Shown here in pieces: positions 37,537 through 47,096 of a stretch of 64,000 nt of DNA (the first letter of the stretch is position 1; every line of letters starts with the position of its first letter). Position numbers and translations under genes: made by a program. The DNA is from Neptunicella marina (GTDB lineage: Bacteria; Pseudomonadota; Gammaproteobacteria; Enterobacterales; Alteromonadaceae): positions 186,001-250,000 of the forward strand of contig NZ_JACNEP010000006.1 in assembly GCF_014270035.1 (NCBI RefSeq), read 5' to 3'. Below the pieces are notes generated by a model. The model ran no database searches. It was not told the origin of the DNA and saw only the letters and a program-made list of their open reading frames with translations.

Positions 37537-39516
37537 ATGTATAAATCTATTTTGTTATTTGGGGTGGGTATCCTGGGCTGTTTTGCTACCTGGGCGGCAG
37601 AAAAGTCTCCTGAGCCCGCGGATCTATTCACCTATCAAATCGCTTTTATGCCGGATGTGCATTTTCATGATGTGTATGCCGATTTCCGGGACGGTAACTA
37701 TCCGGGCATCCCCAATCCAAACGGACATAACGCCACTATCCGTAGTTTGCAGGCCGAGCTGAATTCCACCCGCTTATTTAATGAAAACTACTTTGCCTTG
37801 TTGGCGGCACTCGATGATTTAGCCAGCCAAAACATTAAACTGGTCGCTCTGCCGGGCGATTTTACCGACGATGGTCAGCCGGTGCATGTCCGTGGGCTGG
37901 CTAAAATATTGCGTCGTTACACTCAGCAATATGGCATGCGCTTTTTTGCCACCAATGGTAATCACGATCCTGTTCGACCTTTCGATTTTGCTGGCGGAAA
38001 GCGGGATTTTTTAGCCGCCGATGGCAGCGAGCAAGCGGTATTTAGCCCTGATAGTGAACCCTGTAAAGCCCACCAGGCTGATGTGATATGTACTGACGAT
38101 ATTAAACACTGGGGTTATACCGGTATCATTAATCAAATGGCAGACTTTGGTTTCTACCCGCTTAAGCAGGATATTTACTGGGAAACCCCGTATTCCAATT
38201 ACTCTCAAGCATACAGTTTTGAGCAGGCCAAACAGCAATCTGCGCTTAGTCAGCGTCAGTTTGACATTTGTGTTGATGCCAAAGCCAAAGTGCAAAAAAC
38301 ATGCAGCCAAATGACAGATAGCAGTTACCTGGTGGAGCCGGTGCCGGGATTATGGTTGTTAGCAGTGGATGCTAATGTGTATGTGCCTAAAATCATAGGT
38401 GCGGCAAAGGGCAATGAGTTTAACGGCTCGGGCAATGCTGGATACAATCAGATGTTAAAACACAAACAGCATGTGATTAACTGGATAGCCGATGTAGCCA
38501 AACGTGCCAGGCTGCAACATAAAACTCTGGTGACTTTTAGCCACTTTCCTATGTATGAATTTTATGATGGTCAGTCACAAGCGATTGCCGGTTTATTTGG
38601 TCAAAATCAGTTTCAGTTAAAACGTAAACCCGACTCAGAGGTTAGCCGCAAACTGGCCAATACTGGCATTCGTTTGCATGTTGCCGGGCATATGCATTTT
38701 AACGATACCGGCGTGGCACATGGCGATGATGGTCAGGTGTTATTTAATATTCAGGCACCCAGTATTGCTGCTTATGTGCCAGCCTATAAGTTACTGAGTT
38801 TTAAAAGCGCAGATGAGGTGTTGGTGCAAACCAAAGTGGTTGATTCTGTGCCGCGTTTTAATGCGTTGTTTGCTTTTTATCAGCAGGAATATTCATATCG
38901 GCAGCACAACGGATTGCCACTATGGAATAAAGCGATTCTCGCATCACAGCATTACGATGAGTTTGCTAACTGGCATATTCGTGAATTGACCCGTCAGCGG
39001 TTTTTACCCAATGAATGGCCACAGACTTTACGACAATTATTGCTGCAACTAAGCGGTGATAAAATGCTGCTGTTGTTAACCATGCAGGCGCAAACCTCGC
39101 TGCAAAATTTGCTTGAGAATAACAACGCACTGACTGAGCTTTTGCAATCAGATGACGCGCAACAGGCTTCACAACAGCTTGCTGATAAACTAAGTCAGTA
39201 CCAACTCACTCTGGCTGATTTTAGCGGCTGGAATGGTCTGGATTTGGCGGTGGACTTTTATCGGGTGCGTAATGCCGGCCAGCTGGCCAAACGTAATGTC
39301 AGCGCAAAACGTTTTGCCCAGTATCGGGTATTAACAGAGCTGGCTGCCGGGATTAAATCGGATCAGCAGTCGCTCACGATGCAAACGCCTGTGGCACAGA
39401 TATTTGCACGCCAGTTTGCCGCCATGATGGCGATATTTGATGGTCTGGCAAACGGCTATCCGGATGTGGATTTTGAGCTGAATTTAGCCAAAGGCACTAT
39501 CCAGGCGCTGGAATAA
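37537..39516 (+). CDS. Secreted metallophosphoesterase
   Basis: Exported calcineurin-like phosphoesterase of 659 residues (signal peptide MYKSILLFGVGILGCFATWA). All five metal-binding blocks are present: MPDVHFHD (D-x-H), LPGDFTDDG (GDxxD), NGNHDP (GNHD), TFSHFP and AGHMHF (GHxH). An insert between GNHD and SHFP carries several cysteines. The C-terminal 200 residues form a helical extension without a recognised domain. It lies 90 bp after the TonB receptor, from which a terminator separates it. Likely role: hydrolysis of extracellular phosphoesters, perhaps to feed that receptor; this is inference. Confidence 0.85.
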   Translation: MYKSILLFGVGILGCFATWAAEKSPEPADLFTYQIAFMPDVHFHDVYADFRDGNYPGIPNPNGHNATIRSLQAELNSTRLFNENYFALLAALDDLASQNIKLVALPGDFTDDGQPVHVRGLAKILRRYTQQYGMRFFATNGNHDPVRPFDFAGGKRDFLAADGSEQAVFSPDSEPCKAHQADVICTDDIKHWGYTGIINQMADFGFYPLKQDIYWETPYSNYSQAYSFEQAKQQSALSQRQFDICVDAKAKVQKTCSQMTDSSYLVEPVPGLWLLAVDANVYVPKIIGAAKGNEFNGSGNAGYNQMLKHKQHVINWIADVAKRARLQHKTLVTFSHFPMYEFYDGQSQAIAGLFGQNQFQLKRKPDSEVSRKLANTGIRLHVAGHMHFNDTGVAHGDDGQVLFNIQAPSIAAYVPAYKLLSFKSADEVLVQTKVVDSVPRFNALFAFYQQEYSYRQHNGLPLWNKAILASQHYDEFANWHIRELTRQRFLPNEWPQTLRQLLLQLSGDKMLLLLTMQAQTSLQNLLENNNALTELLQSDDAQQASQQLADKLSQYQLTLADFSGWNGLDLAVDFYRVRNAGQLAKRNVSAKRFAQYRVLTELAAGIKSDQQSLTMQTPVAQIFARQFAAMMAIFDGLANGYPDVDFELNLAKGTIQALE

Positions 39517-39532
39517 ATCAGGTCTAAATAAA

Positions 39533-39558
39533 AGAGCCGGCAATAAGCCGGCTTCTTT
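39533..39558. terminator. Intrinsic terminator between convergent phosphoesterase and DUF885 genes
   Basis: Stem AGCCGGC/GCCGGCT with loop AATAA; A-rich on the left and T-rich on the right, so usable in both directions. Confidence 0.8.
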
Positions 39559-39575
39559 ATTCGTTAAGTTGTCAC

Positions 39576-41318
39576 TTAGTGTTTTTGTTTTTGTGCAGTG
39601 ATCCATTCCAGGGTCATTTCTTCCAGTAAATCCAATGGTAAAGAACCGGATTTTAAGATTTGATCGTGGAAGGCGCGGACATCGAATTTATCGCCCAATG
39701 CCGCTTCGGCGCGATGACGTAATTCAATGATTTTGATTTCACCAATCTTATAACTCAGTGCCTGCGCAGGCCAGGTGATGTAACGGTCAATTTGCGCGAC
39801 CACTTCCGGCATTGTAAGCGCGGTATTGGCAGCTAAGTAATCAATGGCTTGCTGACGTGACCAGCCCATGGCGTGCATGCCGGTATCAACCACCAAACGG
39901 CAGGCGCGCCAGGTTTCATAGGTTAAACGGCCAAAATCACTGTAGGGATCCTGATAAAAGCCCATCTCTTTACCCAGTTTTTCGGAGTAAAGCGCCCAGC
40001 CTTCGGTGTAAGCCGAATGCGACAAAATCTTACGGAATTCCGGCATATCCATTTCTTTAGCTAAAGCGCCTTGCAAATGATGACCCGGGATAGACTCGTG
40101 ATAGGTCAGGGCTTCCAGGTTATACAAAGGCGCAGCTTTTAAATCCTGGGTGCCGACAAAATAGGTGCCAGAGGTGGTGCCGCTGCCATCTGAACCGACA
40201 TAAAACGCACCGCCATTTGGACTGGATTTAATATCGAAAGTATTACGCGGCAAGGTGCCAAACCACTTAGGTAGCTGACCGGCCATTTTACGGCTGATGT
40301 AGCTGGCTTTTTCGAGTAAATCGCGCTCTGATTCAGCGAAAAACTTAGGCTCGTTACGCAAATATTCGATGAACTGTTTGAAGTCACCTTCAAAACCTAC
40401 CTGCTTGATAATGGTATTCATTTGCTCACGAATACGTTTAACTTCGTTTAAGCCTAACTGATGAATTTCCGCAGCAGACAAAGACGTGGTGGTGTAATAG
40501 TTAATTAAATATTGATAGTAGGCTTTACCATCCTGCAGCTGTGATATGCCTACCGACTTGCGGCAATTTGGCATATATTCCTTGGTGAAAAAGTCATAAA
40601 AACGCTGATATTCAGGGATAACCGTGTCTTTAATCAGTTTTTTGCCCTGTTTGAGATAATTGGTTTTTTCTTGCTCAGTAAAACGCTCGGGCATATTGGC
40701 AAACGGCGCATAAAACTCGCTGGTAGTGATGTCATCAACGATGTAGTGGCTGATAGTTTGGTCGTAGGTGGCAAAGCTTTCACAATATTGTGTGTAACCC
40801 TTTTTAATCGCCGCTTTTAGGTTGGTAATGTGCTGCTGATTGTAACGTGGAAAATCTGCCAGACTGATCAGATAGTTGTCGTAATCCGCTTCGGTTAAAA
40901 ACGACATATTATCCGGTGCGCCACCAAAATAAGTGTGAAAACCAGCGTATTGATTCAGCGGGAACATGTAATCAAATTGCTGATAACTTTTGGCTTCGGT
41001 TTCACGCTCGTATTTAAACAAACGATAGCTTAACTGGTCCTGCTCAGACAAATCCTGCAGGTCTATTCTGTTCAGCTCATTCAATACATGCTGATTAAAT
41101 TGTGCACGGCGCTGACGACCTTTTGCAGATACATCTGGCAATTTGCCATTCATACGGAAAGTATCCGGGTCGTTGCGGAAAAAAATCTGTTCTTTATTGG
41201 CATTTGCCCAGTGTTTATCGAGTAATTGGTGGAACGCCTGAGTGTCAGCATTTTGTGCACTGGCCACTGAACTAATCCATAAAAGTAGTGTACCTACCAG
41301 GGCCTTTTTTAGGGTCAT
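39576..41318 (-). CDS. DUF885 family periplasmic protein (putative metallopeptidase)
   Basis: Exported protein of 580 residues (signal peptide ending SVASA) of the DUF885 family. The family's conserved block is present: YHESIPGHHLQGAL followed about 30 residues on by YTEGWALYSEKLG, a HExxxxHH...E arrangement resembling a gluzincin zinc site. Other conserved parts are GGAFYVGS and YITWPAQALSYKIGE near the C-terminus. Related proteins are annotated as putative peptidases, and biochemical proof is scarce. It sits among other secreted peptidase genes (M13 and DPP IV). Confidence 0.87.
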   Translation of the reverse strand: MTLKKALVGTLLLWISSVASAQNADTQAFHQLLDKHWANANKEQIFFRNDPDTFRMNGKLPDVSAKGRQRRAQFNQHVLNELNRIDLQDLSEQDQLSYRLFKYERETEAKSYQQFDYMFPLNQYAGFHTYFGGAPDNMSFLTEADYDNYLISLADFPRYNQQHITNLKAAIKKGYTQYCESFATYDQTISHYIVDDITTSEFYAPFANMPERFTEQEKTNYLKQGKKLIKDTVIPEYQRFYDFFTKEYMPNCRKSVGISQLQDGKAYYQYLINYYTTTSLSAAEIHQLGLNEVKRIREQMNTIIKQVGFEGDFKQFIEYLRNEPKFFAESERDLLEKASYISRKMAGQLPKWFGTLPRNTFDIKSSPNGGAFYVGSDGSGTTSGTYFVGTQDLKAAPLYNLEALTYHESIPGHHLQGALAKEMDMPEFRKILSHSAYTEGWALYSEKLGKEMGFYQDPYSDFGRLTYETWRACRLVVDTGMHAMGWSRQQAIDYLAANTALTMPEVVAQIDRYITWPAQALSYKIGEIKIIELRHRAEAALGDKFDVRAFHDQILKSGSLPLDLLEEMTLEWITAQKQKH

Positions 41319-41546
41319 AGAAGGATTCCTTGACTAAGTGTGTTTATTTTAAAAATTCGATGGATCTTGGCACATCCGTGCCGGATTAACTATAGGTTGC
41401 GCAAATATAGACCAAAGCAATTTAAGTAAATATCAAAACACGATTAATCTACCGGTATTATCGGTTAGTGGAATAGTTGCTCCAATCAAAATATGCAACA
41501 ATGCCGGGCTGTAAATCTTAACTGGCTTAAGAAGAGGTAAAAATTA

Positions 41547-41918
41547 GTGGTTGTTATACGCTGGATTTTGGGGGCAATCATTTTGTTTGTGGATTGGTTG
41601 TTTACACCGAAAGGTCCCAAACGCAATGTTGAGCAGCAGGCAAAAGTGGATGAACGAATTTCCGGACTGGCTCTGTATCAGTTCAAGGCCTGTCCATTTT
41701 GCGTAAAAGTACGTCGGGAATGTAAACGGCTGGGCATTAACCTGCCTTTGCAGGATGCTAAACGTGATTTGCGTGTTCGCAATGAATTGCTTGAACAAGG
41801 TGGCAAAATCAAAGTGCCTTGTTTGCGTATAGAGCAGGATAATCAGGTGCGTTGGTTGTACGAATCCTCTGATATTGTTAGCTTTTTACAACAACGTGTG
41901 AACTCAACTACTGTCTGA
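41547..41918 (+). CDS. Membrane-anchored glutaredoxin-like protein
   Basis: 123 residues: an N-terminal hydrophobic segment (VVIRWILGAIILFVDWLF) that likely anchors the protein, then a thioredoxin-fold domain with redox motif CPFC (ALYQFKACPFCVKVRRECKRLG), the cis-proline block IKVPCLRIE and a C-terminal helix YESSDIVSFLQQR typical of glutaredoxin/GST N-terminal domains. GTG start with GAGG nine bases upstream. The domain should face the cytoplasm given the positive residues after the helix. It lies 48 bp before the DPP IV gene and may share its transcript. Confidence 0.85.
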   Translation: MVVIRWILGAIILFVDWLFTPKGPKRNVEQQAKVDERISGLALYQFKACPFCVKVRRECKRLGINLPLQDAKRDLRVRNELLEQGGKIKVPCLRIEQDNQVRWLYESSDIVSFLQQRVNSTTV

Positions 41919-41966
41919 CGGTAGTTGAAGTAACCCATTTAAAAAAATAATAAAGGATGACACCTT

Positions 41967-44264
41967 ATGATAAAGTCACGCCCGGTACTGGGTCTGTTAA
42001 TGGCGGTGACCATGGCAGGCTGTAGCAGTACTATGCAACCGGCTCCGCAGTCAGTTGCGTCCGCCGACACGTCTTCTCAAATTACCCTCGAAGATTTGTA
42101 CAAAAACAAAAAGTATGATGCCAAACGTTTAGGTTCAGTGCGTTGGATGGAAGATGGCACCTCTTACACTTCGGTTGAAAAAGCTGAAGGTGACACCGAC
42201 GCCAAAGATATTGTGCGTTATGACGCCGGCAGCGATAAACGTGAAGTGCTGGTTAGTGCAAAAATGCTAACCCCTGAAGGTCAGGAAAAAGCGCTGGAAA
42301 TTGATGATTATCAGTGGAACAGCGACCAGACCATGCTGATGATCTACACCAACAGTAAAAAAGTATGGCGTAGTAACAGCCGTGGTGATTACTGGTTGTT
42401 AGACATGAAATCGGGCAAATTAACCCAACTAGGCTTAAGCTCAGATGATGTTGAACCAGCCACTATGATGTTTGCCAAGTTCTCGCCAAACGATAAAGCG
42501 ATTGCTTATGTGCGCAACAACAATCTGTATTCTCAGTCGCTACAGGATTACTCAATCAAACAGCTTACTACCGATGGTAAAGGTCACATCATCAACGGTA
42601 TTTTTGATTGGGTTTATGAAGAAGAATTCAGCATTGCCGATGGTTTCCGCTGGAGCCCGGATGGCAAACATATCGCTTACTGGCAGCTGGATACCAGCAA
42701 CGTGCGCGATTTCACCATGATCAACAATACCGACGAGTTATATCCAACTTTGACCGTGTTCCCTTATCCAAAAGCCGGTGAAAAAAACTCAACCGTGCGT
42801 ATTGGTGTGGTGAACGTTAGTAACGCTAAAACCCGCTGGGCTGATATTCCGGCTGATACCGACGATTTTTATATCCCGCGTATGGGCTGGGCCGGTAACG
42901 ATGATGAAATCGTGGTGCAAAAAGTTAACCGTTTGCAAAACACCAATGATCACTATCTGGTCAACATTCACACGGGTAAAGCCAAAGAAATGTTCGTTGA
43001 TAAAGACGATGCATTCTTAGAGCGTTATTACGATGTTGAGTGGTTAAATGACGGCCAAAACTTCCTGAAAATCAGCGAACGTGATGGCTGGCGTCATATT
43101 TACCTGGTAAGCCGCGATGGCAAAACCATTAAAAATCTAACCCCGGGTGAGTTCGATATCATCTCTATCGTGCACGTGGATAAAGCTGCTGGCAAAGTGT
43201 ATTTCACTGCCGGTAAAGACAGCGTGTTAGAGCAATATCTTTACAGCGCCAGCCTGGATGGTAAAGGCGATATCACGCGTATTACCCCTGCTGAATTTAA
43301 AGGCAATAACAGCTATAAAATTTCACCAGATGGTAAACTGGCGGTGCACTACTTCTCAAATGTACGCACCCCGACTCAGTACAGCATCATCAGCCTGCCG
43401 GATCACAAAAACATCCGTACTCTGATTGATAACCATGAAGTGAAAGAAGAAATCAGCAAGCTGGCACTGGCCGACCATGAGTTTTTCCGTGTACCCAGCT
43501 ACGATGGCACCGAGTTGGATGGCTTTATTATGCGCCCGGCTAATTTCGATCCGAAAAAGAAATACCCGATTATTTTCTACGTGTATGGTGAGCCTGCCGG
43601 TCAAACCGTTAAAAACAGCTGGGGTGGCAGCCTTACTTTATTTAACGATTATCTGACACAGCAGGGTTTCCTGGTGGCTTCTATCGATAACCGCGGTACC
43701 CGTTCACCGCGTGGTCGTGAATGGCGTAAAGATATTTACCGTCACATTGGTACTTATGCCTCTAAAGATCAGGCAACAGCACTGGATGAAATGGCTAAAC
43801 GTTTCCCTTATATCGATACCAGCCGTGTTGGTATCTGGGGTCACTCGGGCGGTGGTTCGATGACATTAAACATGATGTTCCGTTATCCGGATAAATACAA
43901 AGCCGGTATTGCGGTTGCACCTGTGCCAGACATCCGTTTGTACGACACCATCTATCAGGAACGTTACATGGGCTTACCTGATACCTTCACCACTGAAACG
44001 GGTCGTGAAGCGTATAATCAGGCTTCACCTATTACCTTTGCGGAAAACTTAAAAGGTAAGCTGCTGTTAATCCACGGTACCGGTGACGATAACGTGCATT
44101 ATCAGGGCTCTGAGCGTTTGATTAACAAACTGGTTGAATACAACAAACAATTTGAATTTATGAGCTATCCAAACCGCAGCCACTCACTGCGTGAAGGTAA
44201 AGGCACTAGCCTGCATCGCATGACAATGCAGGCAGAGTTCTTCAAAAAGAATTTGATGAACTAA
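41967..44264 (+). CDS. S9 family dipeptidyl-peptidase IV lipoprotein
   Basis: Prolyl-type serine peptidase of 765 residues with a lipoprotein signal (MTMAGCSS). The N-terminal beta-propeller contains the DPP IV double-glutamate motif (VYEEEFSIADGFRWSPDG), which holds the substrate amino terminus. The alpha/beta hydrolase domain has the nucleophile in GHSGGGSMT, the Asp in GTGDDNVHYQ and the His in NRSHSLREG. It should cleave Xaa-Pro and Xaa-Ala dipeptides from oligopeptides at the periplasmic face. ATG preceded by AAAGGATG; a strong terminator follows. Confidence 0.94.
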   Translation: MIKSRPVLGLLMAVTMAGCSSTMQPAPQSVASADTSSQITLEDLYKNKKYDAKRLGSVRWMEDGTSYTSVEKAEGDTDAKDIVRYDAGSDKREVLVSAKMLTPEGQEKALEIDDYQWNSDQTMLMIYTNSKKVWRSNSRGDYWLLDMKSGKLTQLGLSSDDVEPATMMFAKFSPNDKAIAYVRNNNLYSQSLQDYSIKQLTTDGKGHIINGIFDWVYEEEFSIADGFRWSPDGKHIAYWQLDTSNVRDFTMINNTDELYPTLTVFPYPKAGEKNSTVRIGVVNVSNAKTRWADIPADTDDFYIPRMGWAGNDDEIVVQKVNRLQNTNDHYLVNIHTGKAKEMFVDKDDAFLERYYDVEWLNDGQNFLKISERDGWRHIYLVSRDGKTIKNLTPGEFDIISIVHVDKAAGKVYFTAGKDSVLEQYLYSASLDGKGDITRITPAEFKGNNSYKISPDGKLAVHYFSNVRTPTQYSIISLPDHKNIRTLIDNHEVKEEISKLALADHEFFRVPSYDGTELDGFIMRPANFDPKKKYPIIFYVYGEPAGQTVKNSWGGSLTLFNDYLTQQGFLVASIDNRGTRSPRGREWRKDIYRHIGTYASKDQATALDEMAKRFPYIDTSRVGIWGHSGGGSMTLNMMFRYPDKYKAGIAVAPVPDIRLYDTIYQERYMGLPDTFTTETGREAYNQASPITFAENLKGKLLLIHGTGDDNVHYQGSERLINKLVEYNKQFEFMSYPNRSHSLREGKGTSLHRMTMQAEFFKKNLMN

Positions 44265-44280
44265 GTCTTTCGCGTTCAAT

Positions 44281-44320
44281 AAAAAAAGCCGGTAAGTTGT
44301 GATGACTTACCGGTTTTTTT
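44281..44320. terminator. Bidirectional terminator between the DPP IV gene and copZ
   Basis: Stem CCGGTAAGT/ACTTACCGG with a seven-base loop, seven A on the left and seven T on the right. Confidence 0.93.
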
Positions 44321-44332
44321 ATTGGCTGCCGG

Positions 44333-44569
44333 TTACGAATGACAGCTGTGTGAGGGATTACAACAGCTGACTTCCACATGGTTTGCGGTATACCCGGCTT
44401 CTTTTATCGCCTCAATAATGTCTTCCTTGTTTAGTTCACTGTTTACCGAAACCAGTTTATTAGCTAAATCGACAGTGATTTTTGCATTAGCCTGCAACTG
44501 TAAAATCGCTTTAGTAATGGCACTAACACAGTGGCCACAAGTTATATCGGTGACGCTGAATTTCATCAT
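44333..44569 (-). CDS. copZ: Copper chaperone, heavy-metal-associated domain (CopZ-like)
   Basis: 78-residue HMA-domain protein with the metal motif T-CGHC (residues 10-14) and a ferredoxin-like fold pattern ending AIKEAGY. Unusual is a C-terminal tail with additional ligands, C69, C70, H74, C76 and H77 (SCCNPSHSCHS). Divergent from copA with 149 bp between starts. Start with GGAG seven bases upstream. Expected role: carry Cu(I) in the cytoplasm and deliver it to CopA. Confidence 0.9.
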   Translation of the reverse strand: MMKFSVTDITCGHCVSAITKAILQLQANAKITVDLANKLVSVNSELNKEDIIEAIKEAGYTANHVEVSCCNPSHSCHS

Positions 44570-44648
44570 GTTTGATCTCCTGTATTAAATTCAATAATCA
44601 GGATAAAGATTGCCACTGTGACAGGGTCAAACATATTTTATAACGTGT

Positions 44649-44679
44649 TTGACCTTACCATGGTGTTAAGGTCTAGCTT
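44649..44679 (+). promoter_or_regulatory. CueR-type copA promoter
   Basis: TTGACC and TAGCTT are separated by 19 bp, the over-long spacer typical of MerR-family promoters. Within and around the spacer is the dyad ACCTTA...TTAAGGT (44652-44672), matching known CueR boxes. cueR itself is the gene after copA. Confidence 0.85.
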
Positions 44680-44718
44680 TATGTTATCCGACCATTTTTT
44701 CATTTGGGAGTTAATATT

Positions 44719-47085
44719 GTGGCAGCCACTGTACAGTTGGGTATTCAAGGCATGACCTGCGCATCTTGCGCTAATCGCATAGAAAAAGCCCTGATTGCGG
44801 TTAACGGGGTAGAACAAGCAAGCGTCAATCTGGCAACAGAAACCGCAACTGTTAATGCTGATGTGGTGCTGGCAGATATTAATACAGCAATTGAATCAGC
44901 GGGGTATCAATTACAAAGCGAAACACGTCAATTTGTAGTGAAAGGTATGACGTGCGCTTCCTGTGCAGGAAGAGTCGAAAAAAGCCTGCTGAAAGTCACC
45001 GGGGTAATTTCTGCCAGTGTCAATCTGGCCACAGAACAGGTTAGTGTGGTTGTAATACCTTCTGCTACTGATGACAGTATGCAGCAAGCGGTAACATCTG
45101 CCGGATATGAACTCATTATTGACAGGCCGGAGAGCCAGAAAACAGAGCAGCAACCTGAATTAGCTTTCTACCAATCAGATAATTGGCCGGTTATCGGTTC
45201 TGCCATTCTCACGTTGCCTTTAGTTTTGCCGATGTTTGCAATGTTATTGGGTGCAGACTGGACGCTGCCGCCATTATGGCAATGGTTACTGGCAACACCT
45301 GTGCAATTCTATTTTGGCGCACGTTTTTACAAGTCTGGCTGGCATGCATTAAAAGCATTGAGCGGTAATATGGATTTACTGGTTTCGATAGGCACAAGTG
45401 CTGCTTATGGTCTGTCGTTATATCTGTGGCTTGGATTTGATGGCCATCAGGCAATGCCTCATTTGTATTTTGAAAGCAGTGCAGCTGTTCTCACTCTGGT
45501 GTTACTAGGCAAGTTACTGGAAAGAAGAGCAAAAAGGCGCACCACAGATGCACTCAAAGCGTTGGAAAACCTAAAACCAACATCCGCCACAGTTTGGCGT
45601 AACAATAGTTGGCAAACCATTAGTGCAGCGCAACTTAATAAAGATGACAGAGTAAAAGTGTTGCCGGGTGAGCGCATTCCGTCAGATGGATTGGTGATTA
45701 AAGGTAGCAGTCATGTTGATGAAGCTTTGATCAGTGGTGAGAGTATTCCGCTAAATAAGAGCAAGGGAGATCATCTTACTGGTGGAGCAGTGAATTTAGA
45801 TGGTGTATTGGAGTTTACCGCTTCCGCTGTGGGGGCGGAGTCAACACTTGAAAAAATTATTCGTCTGGTGCAACAGGCGCAGGGCGCCAAAGCACCGGTA
45901 CAAGCTTTGGTTGATAAGATAAGTAGTATTTTTGTTCCAGTAGTTCTGCTGGTGGCCTTGCTTACCTTATTAACGTGGGGAATCGTATTTGATGACTGGA
46001 CTCAGGGTATACTGCATGCAGTCGCGGTATTAGTCATCGCCTGCCCGTGTGCACTGGGGTTAGCTACACCGGCGGCAATAATGGCCGGGACTGGCACCGC
46101 GGCACGTCATGGCATTTTGGTCAAAGATGCTGTGGCACTGGAGCAGGCCACCAAAATTGATTACGTGGTTTTTGATAAAACCGGCACCCTGACCAATGGT
46201 AAACCTGAACTGACACAATTAACCGCATTGCGTGGAAATGAGCAAGAAATTACCAGGCTGGCCTATGCGTTATCACAAAACAGCGAACATCCCCTTGCAA
46301 AGGCAGTGGTTAAGCATGCAATGTCAAACAATGTGACGTTACAGGAAACAAGTGACTTTAATGTGGTCGCAGGTAAAGGCGTAAAAGCCATGGTGGGACA
46401 GCGTGAAGTAATATTGGGCTCGGGCAACTGGATGCGGGAGCTGGGACTCACAATGCCAACCGAGCAGATTACTGTTCAGGGGGCATCCGTTTCCTGGCTG
46501 GCAGAAATCAAAGATGAGCAAACTTTTCTTATAGGATTGTTATGTTTTGCTGATAAAGCCAAACCAGAGGCCAAATCAGCGGTTAAAAAGTTACAAAATA
46601 GCGGGATTAAGGTGGCTATGCTAACTGGTGATTCACACGCCAGCGCAGACTATATTGCGCAGCAATTAGGGCTGGATAATGTGCAGGCGGAAGTGTTGCC
46701 ACAAGGCAAAGCGCAAGCTGTGGAGCAGTATCAGAATGAAGGTTTCAAGGTGGCAATGGTTGGAGATGGAATCAATGATGCACCCGCCTTGGCACAGGCT
46801 GATTTAGGTATAGCCATGGCGACGGGGACCGAGGTGGCCGTTAGTGCATCAGCAATAACATTGATGCGTGGTAATCCAGAGTTAGTGGCTTCAACTTTAT
46901 TGTTGGCCAGTGCCACCTACCGTAATATTCAACAAAACCTGTTCTGGGCCTTTGCGTTTAATACTATTGGTATTCCTCTGGCAGCTGCAGGGTTTTTAAA
47001 TCCGGTGATTGCCGGTGCAGCAATGGCTTGTAGTAGTGTGTTGGTTGTAACCAATGCTCTAAGGTTGCAACGTATGTCTTTTTAA
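44719..47085 (+). CDS. copA: Copper-exporting P1B-type ATPase CopA
   Basis: Cu(I) efflux ATPase of 788 residues. Two N-terminal HMA domains each have MTCASCA. Eight transmembrane helices follow, with the CPC motif in helix 6 (IACPCALGLATPAA), the phosphorylation motif DKTGTLT, the nucleotide-binding HP in SEHPLAKA and the hinge GDGINDAPALAQAD. The GTG at 44719 is chosen because GGGAG lies eight bases upstream; an in-frame TTG at 44704 precedes that site. CueR-controlled promoter upstream; cueR is 11 bp downstream. Function: exports Cu(I) from cytoplasm to periplasm. Confidence 0.96.
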   Translation: MAATVQLGIQGMTCASCANRIEKALIAVNGVEQASVNLATETATVNADVVLADINTAIESAGYQLQSETRQFVVKGMTCASCAGRVEKSLLKVTGVISASVNLATEQVSVVVIPSATDDSMQQAVTSAGYELIIDRPESQKTEQQPELAFYQSDNWPVIGSAILTLPLVLPMFAMLLGADWTLPPLWQWLLATPVQFYFGARFYKSGWHALKALSGNMDLLVSIGTSAAYGLSLYLWLGFDGHQAMPHLYFESSAAVLTLVLLGKLLERRAKRRTTDALKALENLKPTSATVWRNNSWQTISAAQLNKDDRVKVLPGERIPSDGLVIKGSSHVDEALISGESIPLNKSKGDHLTGGAVNLDGVLEFTASAVGAESTLEKIIRLVQQAQGAKAPVQALVDKISSIFVPVVLLVALLTLLTWGIVFDDWTQGILHAVAVLVIACPCALGLATPAAIMAGTGTAARHGILVKDAVALEQATKIDYVVFDKTGTLTNGKPELTQLTALRGNEQEITRLAYALSQNSEHPLAKAVVKHAMSNNVTLQETSDFNVVAGKGVKAMVGQREVILGSGNWMRELGLTMPTEQITVQGASVSWLAEIKDEQTFLIGLLCFADKAKPEAKSAVKKLQNSGIKVAMLTGDSHASADYIAQQLGLDNVQAEVLPQGKAQAVEQYQNEGFKVAMVGDGINDAPALAQADLGIAMATGTEVAVSASAITLMRGNPELVASTLLLASATYRNIQQNLFWAFAFNTIGIPLAAAGFLNPVIAGAAMACSSVLVVTNALRLQRMSF

Positions 47086-47096
47086 TCGGAGGGAAT

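Noticed and set aside
41904..41928. TCAACTAC/GTAGTTGA hairpin at the end of the glutaredoxin gene as a terminator
   Set aside because: It overlaps the stop codon and is not followed by a T run; at most an mRNA structure.
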